Positions 56,150 to 64,000 of a stretch of DNA of 64,000 nucleotides are shown here, piece by piece; the stretch's first letter is position 1; each line of letters starts with the position of its first letter. The stretch is from contig JAHQIW010002098.1 of assembly GCA_019055375.1 (NCBI GenBank), positions 1 through 64,000 of the forward strand. Reading direction: 5' to 3'. A program made the position numbers and the translations under genes. The stretch is from Parelaphostrongylus tenuis (taxonomy: Eukaryota; Nematoda; Chromadorea; Rhabditida; Metastrongylidae). Below the pieces are notes generated by a model that worked only from the letters and a program-made list of their open reading frames with translations, made no database searches and had not been told where the DNA came from.

Positions 56150-57245
56150 AAGTCTTGCTTAACCGAAAGCGGCTACATAACAAAGTGATACCGAAAGCCA
56201 AGAATAAGAAAATCCTGGTTCACTATCTCTCCTCTCTTTCCTCACATACGAGAAAGGCGTTGGTAATAAACATGTTCCGAGCAGCCAATGTATGTATAGG
56301 GGAGGAGCAGAGTGTAGAATCCGTGAAACTGGCTCGGGAACTAGCCACTTCTAATGGATACGAATTTGCAACCCTTCGATTTAGGTCTAGATAAAATAAC
56401 ACGCATCCGAACAAAAATTCGATGGAAGGAAAAATTCCGTTTACTCTCCCGTTTTTTCCAAATTAGATTAGTGCAGCTATAATGCGCTGTTTGAAAAGTG
56501 CAGGTTAAGAGAAATCGGTAGCTATCAGTGGAATACCACCGAATGCTCTGAGGCACCAATTAGTCCGTAACTGCTTATCTGACCGTCTCTACAACGAAAC
56601 AATGCCAAATATGCCCAATGCCCAAACGGCGGAGACGATGACTGTATGAGCATAGACGCAGTTTACCTTATCTCTTACAAAGCGTGCAGCAAAGAATATG
56701 TTGGCGGGACGGGCCCGCATAGAAGAACATTTAGCTGAGAAACGTAACACTAGAGCAAACACACCGCTAGGCACGCATAGAGCACAGACGCATAACGGAG
56801 TGGGCTATGAGATAGAAGTCATCATCCTTGAGTTGAAAGATAAAACAACACCACAAGAGATTCTAGAACCGTTTTGGATGAACACGAGCAATTCAACTAC
56901 AAACTGCATGAAGGAATGTCTCGTGATCGCTCGTGATGAGAACCAGTATATAAGACTGCTGTTCTGAGAGGTGGGGTGCACTACGACTTCCGCTGATCTC
57001 GGCTTGAATTATTCAGTGGAAGATATATGAAAAGCTGTATGTTGACAGTTAACTTTATGCTTGATGCGATTGAAATCTGAGTTTGGTGAATTTTCTAACT
57101 GAGTAATGGAGGTGTATGACTAATTGGATCGTGGACGACCTGATCTTTCTAACCTGTGAAGAGGACGAGACTGCCGAAACGTCAGTTATTTGAATAAAGA
57201 TTGTTATAATACCTCTTGTCTGGCTTGAGAAGAAAATAAGGATTC
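56150..57245 (+). pseudogene. Penelope-like fragment, C-terminal half and 3' UTR
   Basis: Starts at the equivalent of residue 396 of the intact PLE (ESGYIT) and runs through KNILVHYLSS-like and LARELATSNGYEF blocks, the cysteine-rich linker and the nuclease (VGGTGPHRRTF frame, altered at the YIG block). It then has the 3' UTR, with AATAAAG and the end ATACCTCTTGTCTGGCTT. The ribozyme-like motif at 57,152-57,190 has the first core base changed (GTGAAGA). Multiple frameshifts. Confidence 0.82.
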
Positions 57246-58031
57246 AATACAGTCTGCGAAAATATTTACGGCCTTACCGAGGTAGTTACGTCAGCGCCCT
57301 GCATACGCTTCTGACGTGTCGTCCTCTTCATCATTGGCCACACCCAAAGGCTTCAAACCATCTCACAGACTAAATCGACGGATTTAGCGAGAAGTAAAAG
57401 AAGTCGATGAGATGTAATTCTACATACTCACTATTAGACGTAATCCATTGACTGAAAAGTGCTGATAACACAGTATCAATCATTTCAAAGAGGATCAGTG
57501 TAGAGTGTGGGACCACTGATGAAGAGGCCGACACCCTGATACATACGTATGGCTTTGACGTAAGAGACCGCGGTAAAGCTTCAAACATTCCCGCAGACTC
57601 AATTTGTTTCAATTTTTTTGACTTTGTGTCAAAATTTTTGAAATTCGATGCTTATTTGTGCTGATACATTGATCATACAATGGCATCGTTGAAGGAGAAT
57701 TCTTATTCGAGCGGTGCTTTAGCGACAAAGAATTTTCTCGGGCGACAGCGAGGACGAACGACTGTGGACAGCTGACACAAATGGTCGGCTCTAAAGAAGG
57801 CCAAGTTAATAATTTATTTTTATCAACCTCGAGCAGTTGGTTCAGTCAACAAGGATTATATGATAATGTGAGGTATAAAATTCTCAAGACATCATATGCA
57901 CTGAGTGCGAGACGTACGCGGGTGGCATTTTACCGACCGTGTACCTTGATTTCAATGCGTATGCAAAATGCGCCTCAATAACATCTATTCCAGTGGGTCT
58001 TATAACACAAAATATGTCCACGGTTGTGGAA
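57246..58031. repeat. S2 tail, no gene
   Basis: Collinear with 43,580-44,755 of S1. It contains the empty site of the S1 SINE at about 57,361-57,372. Confidence 0.6.
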
Positions 58032-58043
58032 TAGTCAATGCAT

Positions 58044-61000
58044 CACCTGTATCACCTGTATCACCTGTCGTCCCGTTGATCGTCGAGTGACTCGAGCGGG
58101 TACCAGCAACTCTTCCATTTTTCCCTATCGCGTGCAAGAGTAGCCCAGTGGGTCCTCCTTGCTCTAGGAATTCGCTGAGCATCATATCTTTCTTCCATCG
58201 CTTTCGTGAAGAAATCGGACCAACGGGTCAGTGGTCTTCCTTTAGAGCGCTTGACGTCCCGAGGAATCCAGTCGGTAACGGCTCTCGTCCATCGGTTGTC
58301 GTTGAAGCGCATCACGTGTCCGGCCCACCTTATTTTCGATATCCTGGCGTGTAGAACGGCGTCTCTGATTTTCGATCGTTGACGTAGGTCGGAAGTTCGG
58401 ATCCTTTGTCTCATTTGCGAAATACGAGATACTCCTAGCATCGACCTTTCGACTGCGCGTTCGATAACGGCAAGTGATCTTTCATCCTGCTTACGTAGCG
58501 ACCAGGTTTCTGCTGCATACGTTAGGGCAGGGATAATTGTCGAGTCGAAAAGGTGGGCACGGAGTCGGATGTTCTTTGTCCTCTTCACTACATCTTCGAT
58601 GCTCTTAAACGTTCCCCAAGCCGCTCGTTTCCTCCTGCTCAACTCTGGGGCTAGGTCGTTCATCATGTTGATTTCACGACCTAGATAGATGTAACTGGAG
58701 CATTCGGAAATTGTCGTTCCGTTGAGCGTGAATGGGGCATTAGAAACCCATCCGTTCCTCATGAACATTGTTTTCGTTAGATTCAGTTGAAGACCGATCT
58801 TTCCACAGGCGTTATCGAAATCAGTCAACATTCGTTCCGCTTGGCTGATGTTTGGTGTTATGAGAACGATATCGTCAGCAAAGCGAAGATGGTTTAATTG
58901 TCGACCGTCAATTTTCACTCCCATTTCGTCCCATTCTAATGTTCGCATGACGTTTTGTAGGGTGGCAGTGAATAGTTTTGGCGATATTGTATCGCCTTGT
59001 CGAACCCCTCTTCTTACGTCAATTGTGATATTGTTGTAGAATGGAGATATTCTGGTCGTGAAATCTTTATAAAGCTCACGAAGGATCATTATGTACCGAG
59101 TAGGGACGCCCTGGTTATCCAGAGCCTCTATAACCGCTTCTGTTTCCACTGAATCAAAGGCTTTCTTCAGATCGATGAAAGTGAGACAGAGTGGTTGTTT
59201 GTACTCTCGCGAAACTTCAATGAGTCTTGTGATCGTGTGGATGTGGTCCATGGTACTAAATCCTTTTCTGAACCCTGCTTGTTCGCATGGCTGTCCTTCG
59301 TCCAGTGTTCTGTCAATCCTGTTCAGGATGACTCGAGTAAAGAGTTTATAGACAACGGACAGCAAGCAGATTGGGCGATAATTGCCTATGTCGTGAAGGT
59401 CTCCCTTTTTGAACAACAATACGGTCTTGCTGGTTTTCCATTGAATAGGGACCTTGCATTCTGACAGGTAGCGAGTGAAGAGCCGAGCCAGGGTGTTGAT
59501 GAGAACTGGCGGCAGGTTCTTCAGGTGTTCTGGTCTAATCCTGTCTGGACCGGGTGTTGTTCTGTTTTTCACCGACGATATAGCATGTCGGATTTCGGAA
59601 GGAAGGACCGGTGGAACGACATATTCGCCCTCTTTCAATTTATATGACGGTAAGAGAACATGGCTAGCGAAGAGATCCGAGTAGTACTGGTGGATGATTT
59701 TCTCCATAGCCCTTCTGGAAGCTGTAAGTGTCCCGTCAGGGTATCGGAGTGCAATCATCTTGGTCTTATAGTTGGCGAAGCCTCGCTGGGCTTTGCGAAT
59801 GCTCTTCCCAGCTTCTGCAGCTTCTGCCATAACTGCTGCTCTTCTCTCTTTAAGGTCTTCTTTTATCGCTTCTCTGCATCGTTTCGCAAGTTCGGACGTA
59901 AGGTTTCGGTTGCCTGCGGCTCGTGCGATTCCACGTTGACGTATCAGCTCGAGTGTCTGCGAAGACAAGCGTCTCTTCGTGACCTTAGGACTTTCGACTT
60001 TTTTAGCGCCAACGTGAAGATATTCAACGAGTCGATCGTATTCTTCGTCGATGTTGTCGACAACGGTATCTTCCCAAGAGCCGACTAATGATTTGAATAC
60101 ATCCCAGTTTATGGTAGTTCTGGGACTTCGTTGTTTGAATTTAGCGGCTTTCTCTCCTCTCCTCGAAAATCGGAACGTTGCGCGAAGGAGGCGATGGTCT
60201 GATCCCGTGTAGAACTTGGGAACAACAGCGACGTCGGTCAGGCAAAACCTTCGGTTTACTATGATGTGATCTATTTCGTTATGGTACTCTCCATTGGGAG
60301 ACTCCCACGTCCATCGCTGAGAGAGAGGCTTTTGGAATTGCGAGTTACCATGGATGGTTTGGGTCGTCATGATAAACTCGGATAGCCTCTCACCCTGTTC
60401 ATTCCATTCTAGTCCGTGGGTCCCTATGTGACGTTCTTCAGACGTTCTTCTAAGTCCAATTTTTGCGTTAAAATCTCCGACAATGACCTTGAAGAATGTA
60501 TGATCTTCTCTGAAGAATTTTTCGAGGTCCATATAGAACGCTTCGACTTCGTCTTCGTCATAGCTTGATGTTGGTGCGTAAGCAACGAAGATGGTCAAAG
60601 CCGGCATAGAACCACATCGTTTCAACCGTAATCGTCCGATGCGGGTCGTTAGTTGTTCGAACGAATCAATGTTCACGGTCAAATTCGATTTGACGAGGAC
60701 GCCAACGCCACCGACACCTCTGCGATCGCATGTTCCAAGGAACAGTTCTTCTCCGGTGTCATAGACAGCGTGAAAAGGATGGCGCCTTCTCGTCTCAGCC
60801 AGGCCAATGACGTCGTACCTTATTCTTCTTTCTTGAATTAATAGATCTTCTACAGGGGATTCGTGAGCAAGCGTTTTTGCATTGTAGGTACAGATCGTCA
60901 TTTTAGTCCGTTTTGATCTTGGCAGCCTAGTTTGGCCCTGAAATTTTAGCAGCCTCTCCGTACTCGTCCTACCTGGCGCTGCCGTACCAGGGGCTCTTTC

Positions 61001-61403
61001 GAGGTCAGGGGAATGAGGCCCATATTTGTTACTGTTTTTGGCATTTTTGATACCCAACGTGTAGCTTGCCAGGCTCTAAACGTGGGGGCTGGGTACTCAC
61101 GAGTAGCTTGCCAGTCTCTCTCGGAGGAGCGGGAGGAGCTTATTTGTTGGAGGCGACTTCTAACCGCCTCCCATGTACTTCCCAGCCGCTTGATTGCAGG
61201 CTTTTGGCCGACTTGACTCGTAGAAATAGATTTTTGTCAAGTCGGCACTGCAGAAGCAGGGAGCTCGTCCCCTGAATCCACCTGCGTCTCTGGGAAGCAC
61301 ACGGTCGCTTTTGGTTCGCGTTTTATTCCCCTATCCACCACCTGGGGACGCGCCACGTGCCCTCGCGACTAACCGGGTGGGATCCCTCAAAGAGGGAGGT
61401 CCG
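58044..61403 (-). mobile_element. RTE-clade non-LTR retrotransposon, complete
   Basis: 3,360 bp flanked by a perfect 12-bp target-site duplication TAGTCAATGCAT (58,032-58,043 and 61,404-61,415). The empty site survives in S1 (TAGTCAATGCG at 44,763). On its own strand it has a GC-rich 5' UTR opening with a hairpin (TCCCTC/GAGGGA), one reading frame, and a 3' end made only of GGTGATACA repeats. The repeats begin at the stop codon. A near-absent 3' UTR with a short-repeat tail is typical of the RTE clade. Confidence 0.95.
58061..60901 (-). CDS. RTE retrotransposon protein: AP-like endonuclease plus reverse transcriptase
   Basis: Intact frame. The first ATG at 60,901 gives 946 aa; the frame is open upstream to 61,057 but without an ATG. 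Numbering from 61,057: endonuclease motifs TYNAKTL (N59), LAETR (E88), VAYAPT (Y160), VGDFNAKIG (D195, N197) and GSDHR (D287, H288) lie in order at 58-289. Reverse transcriptase motifs follow: [11 protein letters not shown] (D629), RQGDTISP at 687-694, and [10 protein letters not shown] with DD at 729-730. After these, a basic C-terminal region ends in a [14 protein letters not shown] tail. All catalytic residues I can check are intact. This is probably a young, potentially active copy; the TGA stop lies within the 3' repeat tail. Confidence 0.95.
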   Translation of the reverse strand: MTICTYNAKTLAHESPVEDLLIQERRIRYDVIGLAETRRRHPFHAVYDTGEELFLGTCDRRGVGGVGVLVKSNLTVNIDSFEQLTTRIGRLRLKRCGSMPALTIFVAYAPTSSYDEDEVEAFYMDLEKFFREDHTFFKVIVGDFNAKIGLRRTSEERHIGTHGLEWNEQGERLSEFIMTTQTIHGNSQFQKPLSQRWTWESPNGEYHNEIDHIIVNRRFCLTDVAVVPKFYTGSDHRLLRATFRFSRRGEKAAKFKQRSPRTTINWDVFKSLVGSWEDTVVDNIDEEYDRLVEYLHVGAKKVESPKVTKRRLSSQTLELIRQRGIARAAGNRNLTSELAKRCREAIKEDLKERRAAVMAEAAEAGKSIRKAQRGFANYKTKMIALRYPDGTLTASRRAMEKIIHQYYSDLFASHVLLPSYKLKEGEYVVPPVLPSEIRHAISSVKNRTTPGPDRIRPEHLKNLPPVLINTLARLFTRYLSECKVPIQWKTSKTVLLFKKGDLHDIGNYRPICLLSVVYKLFTRVILNRIDRTLDEGQPCEQAGFRKGFSTMDHIHTITRLIEVSREYKQPLCLTFIDLKKAFDSVETEAVIEALDNQGVPTRYIMILRELYKDFTTRISPFYNNITIDVRRGVRQGDTISPKLFTATLQNVMRTLEWDEMGVKIDGRQLNHLRFADDIVLITPNISQAERMLTDFDNACGKIGLQLNLTKTMFMRNGWVSNAPFTLNGTTISECSSYIYLGREINMMNDLAPELSRRKRAAWGTFKSIEDVVKRTKNIRLRAHLFDSTIIPALTYAAETWSLRKQDERSLAVIERAVERSMLGVSRISQMRQRIRTSDLRQRSKIRDAVLHARISKIRWAGHVMRFNDNRWTRAVTDWIPRDVKRSKGRPLTRWSDFFTKAMEERYDAQRIPRARRTHWATLARDREKWKSCWYPLESLDDQRDDR

Positions 61404-61415
61404 TAGTCAATGCAT

Positions 61416-62064
61416 AGATGCATAAAATCACAACATTATGATATCTTATATTACTTCCAATGAAGTGATATATATGAAAGAATATCGACATGCATCTATT
61501 TTAGGAAGATATACTTTGGTACAAGTTTGACACAATAGTCGTTCTCAACCGTAGTAGCAGTTACCTGTTGTAGTAGCCTCGTGTTCTTTGAGACGAAATG
61601 CTGAACGCAGATAGTTTTGCCACAGATTTTTCTTACACTTTGAATACAATACTGAGGTAACATGTAAATTTCAAGCAAAGGCCAAAGAAAGCTTCAAAAT
61701 AAATGCCAGAACTTATCAAGCCTTGTCAAGATTTGATATTGCATACTAAGCATACTTACGTTTCAACGGTTTAGCCCATCTCATCAGCACCGTACTCCCC
61801 TTAAATAGTAGCCAAAGAGGATCGTGCCTCGGTGCATGTCAAGGGAATATCATGTGTTGAACAGTTCCCCTTCAGTCGATTTTTGCGGCTACTATTATAT
61901 TTATTGTATTATAAGATTTTACACTATTTTTTCATTATGTTGTATTATGATTTATTACATTTGAGGCTGTTATTTGTCAGAATTCTTTTTATATGATCGC
62001 CACTTGCGGTGGTATGGTGTTACAGTATATCGAATACTGTGAAAGCTGTGCAGAAACATTTGAC
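61416..62064. other. no gene seen
   Basis: S2 homology continues to about 61,534, then unassigned AT-rich DNA. A SINE-tail-like phrase (CACTTGCGGTGGTATGGTGTTACAG, inverse) lies near 62,001. Confidence 0.4.
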
Positions 62065-62160
62065 AACACTGACATGCGTGGCTCAAATAATGATTATCGG
62101 GCATATTGAAATTTGAGCAGTAGTCTTAAGAAGCCACTTGAAACGAAAGTTATGATATAG
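62065..62160 (+). mobile_element. hammerhead-family repeat fragment without ribozyme
   Basis: ACATGCGTGGCTCAAATAAT, then TTGAAATTTGAGC and TCTTAAGAAGCCACTTG, match the start of the 318-bp monomer (50,808-50,883). No ribozyme core present. Confidence 0.6.
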
Positions 62161-63179
62161 ATAATTCAAAGCAGGGTCCGAGAGAATTGGTTTTGATAGG
62201 AATTTTATCTTGTTTGTTACTGGAAACAATATAACGCAAATTATCTGCAGGCCTCATTTTCTAATTTTGGTTACGCAAACGAATAGAGGGTAGTGTTTGC
62301 AGCGCTATATGGACGTCGATTACCACTCCAGCATCAGCTGAACTTACTCTTTATCTCGCAGAACGATTATTGAGAAGACAGGCATGTCGTTTTGAAGCAC
62401 CTATCAATCAGATTTCCACAGTAAGCAATTAAATTTATTGTCAAAACTGTTTATTTTTCGAAATCAGTGGTTTTACACTAATAGCCGAAGAATGCAAAAA
62501 ATTCTCATAATTCCGATGTGTTCGCAAGATTTCTTCGCCTGGTAACGTAAAGTAACAACGTTTTCCTGCTCATGAAAGGGAAATTTGAAAGCGTCCTTCA
62601 ATAGAGGGAGAACAGCACAGCTGTTTTTTGTAAATTGAAGAACATAATATCAATGTCAAATGTTAAAGGGCCCAGATTGGAAATTATCGTGGTGTTTCCA
62701 GCAACGGAAACACCATCTTAATCATTGCACTGCAGCCAACCTAACTGAAGGCTATCACTTTTTTCAAACCTTTATTGATCCGGCTTCATAGTGCTTTTTT
62801 CATTGTGCGGATTCCAGTACTTCTAGCCTTCAACTCGTTTCTTCTTAAACGTCGTAGAGTACTGGTTGAGCGAGTCAGGACAGCCTTGCTTGGCCATAAG
62901 ACGTTGTTGTTGACTACCGGAGAGGGTTGAGGGGAGAGTTCGCCTCCACGTGCGCTGGGACAAGTATCGCAACCACTCGGCCACGGCACCCCCATTAGAG
63001 GCCATTGATTTTCTGTATTTTGAAAGTGGAGGCGAACTCCACTTCTCAACTCTTTTCGGTAGTTCTACATTGATTTTACTTCGATGTGTTTACTCAGTAT
63101 TTTCTCGCATTATTGTACTAGCATAAACTTGTTATAAAGAGCTAGAATGTAATGTATTAATGTATTAGGCGGGATTTCC
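62161..63179. other. no gene; possible tRNA-derived repeat
   Basis: At 62,930-63,000 (minus) GGTGCCGTGGCCGAGTGGTT looks like the 5' half of a class II tRNA, flanked by repeats of GGAGGCGAACTC. No complete cloverleaf. Confidence 0.35.
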
Positions 63180-63420
63180 GTCATATCCACAAATTTCTCA
63201 GCCCACTGTTTTTCGAACGACTTCTCCATAACGATGCTTATTTCATATTATATAAAGGGACGTTCATAAGTATCCTTTAATTTGTATTTGCCACATCAAC
63301 GTTTTGATCATGGGTTCTTGCTCTCGTTTGAAGTTGGGTATGATTATAAAACGATAACAGAACTTCGCTGCAGTAATAGAAAATCAGACCGAATACATTA
63401 CGTTCTCTGAAATCAAACCA
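63180..63420 (-). pseudogene. relic of the unrecognised gene at 21.4 kb
   Basis: Aligns with the last exon of the 21,361-22,010 remnant (CAGCCCA.TGTTTTTCGA, GGGACGTTCATA blocks shared), but all frames are interrupted. Confidence 0.4.
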
Positions 63421-63741
63421 AGTTTTAGAGTCATCGTTCCTCGAGTTATCCCATTAATAGTGAATCTATAATGAAGAGCCATCCGCAAACTCTAGTCAAG
63501 CAAAAAATTGGTGCCAAGGGTGAAACGTAATCTTATCTACGCTACTGGATTACATTAAGAAGGCATTTTTAAAAAGGGGGAAGGAATTAAAATAAGTGGT
63601 AATTAAGCTATCGAATAACCTATGAATTTCTGAGGCAAGGCGAATGCTGTCCGTTTGGAACATACTATTTCTAATACTGTTGTTCATTGACGAATTGCTT
63701 ATAGTATTTTGTATGCCTGCATATCGTATCACTTATAACAC
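63421..63741. other. AT-rich, no gene seen
   Basis: Dispersed AT-rich repeat words (AAGCTATCGAATAACCTATG near 63,606). Confidence 0.4.
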
Positions 63742-64000
63742 TTGCCGTCTTGTTGATCGTAGAGTAACTCGAGTGAGCATCATATTGTCCTTCCAGGCCT
63801 TTCGCGAAGAAAACAGACCATCGGGTGGTGATCTTCCTGTGAAGCGCTTGATATCCCGAGGAATCCAGTCGGTATCGCTTCTCGTCCATCGGTTGTCGTT
63901 CAAGCGCATTACGTGTCCTGCCCTTATCCTCGATAGCTTGGAGTGTGGAATGGTAACGCTGACCTTTGATCGTTGACACAGATCAGAACTTTGGATCCTT
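63742..64000 (-). pseudogene. RTE retrotransposon fragment, cut by the window end
   Basis: Minus strand encodes the RTE C-terminal region ([19 protein letters not shown], degraded from the [14 protein letters not shown] region, and FFAKGLEGQYDA). Frames are shifted and it runs off the window. Confidence 0.85.

Larger units (their letters stand above)
51533..61534. repeat. segmental duplication S2
   Basis: Second copy of S1 (38,318-44,898) in the same orientation, about 13 kb downstream. Without the 3.36-kb RTE it has nearly the same length. It preserves a longer PLE stretch after the mariner than S1 does. Confidence 0.85.

Noticed and set aside
58148..60841. Several plus-strand frames across the RTE, up to 142 codons
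   Set aside because: They lie antisense to the intact RTE protein and have no independent features; shadow frames.
1..64000. CRISPR arrays, bacterial operons, phage or plasmid modules
   Set aside because: No regularly spaced short repeats and no prokaryotic genes; splice signals and element types are eukaryotic.

Overview
This is eukaryotic DNA, most likely from a strongylid (hookworm-type) nematode. It is AT-rich. Recognisable splice acceptors follow the nematode TTTTCAG pattern, and introns can be as short as about 80-90 bp. I see no operons, no prokaryotic signals and no long single-copy host gene. Most of the window is mobile DNA, segmental duplications and decaying copies of one host-type gene family. 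Single-exon coding capacity is essentially limited to two retroelements.

The two intact coding elements are: (1) a Penelope-like element (PLE) at 47.2-49.4 kb, with a reverse transcriptase carrying YIDD and a C-terminal GIY-YIG nuclease; (2) an RTE-clade non-LTR retrotransposon at 58,044-61,403 on the minus strand, with APE endonuclease plus RT, a perfect 12-bp target-site duplication and a very short repeat-type 3' tail. Broken copies of both, of mariner transposons (three related internally deleted copies, one unrelated fragment and one palindromic foldback) and of a tRNA-derived SINE-like family are scattered throughout.

The most unusual system is a family of short repeats carrying type I hammerhead self-cleaving ribozymes with a minimal stem III. 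Two loci have retrozyme-like architecture: about 318-319-bp monomers in partial tandem, flanked by 12- and 14-bp target-site duplications (37,597-38,045 and 50,409-50,883). A different hammerhead-like motif lies in the 3' region of the PLE. This suggests, without proving, that the PLE is the partner that mobilises the ribozyme repeats.

Host-type content: on the minus strand lie six copies or remnants (A-G, with D and E the two halves of one gene) of a five-exon gene for a secreted protein of about 224 aa. Every copy I could check is broken. The defects are frameshifts, lost splice sites, lost start codons or missing exons. The copies sit in a larger duplicon whose flank holds a conserved plus-strand segment that may be another exon. 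Other genes: one tRNA-Lys(CTT), one plausible two-exon 84-aa gene at 22,652-22,987 (minus), and one degenerate minus-strand gene at 21.4-22.0 kb with a relic at 63.2 kb.

Layout: 0-5 kb mariner/PLE/ribozyme repeats and AT-rich DNA; 6-13 kb a 2-kb tandem duplication with gene copies A and B; 14.7-20 kb mariner foldback and copy C; 20-28 kb sparse DNA with small gene candidates; 29-36 kb gene copy D/E split by PLE debris, tRNA-Lys and a broken RTE; 37.6-38 kb ribozyme tandem; 38.3-44.9 kb (S1) and 51.5-61.5 kb (S2) two copies of one segmental duplication that differ by insertions (a SINE in S1, the intact RTE in S2); 45-51 kb the intact PLE and the best ribozyme element; 61.5-64 kb sparse DNA ending in an RTE fragment.
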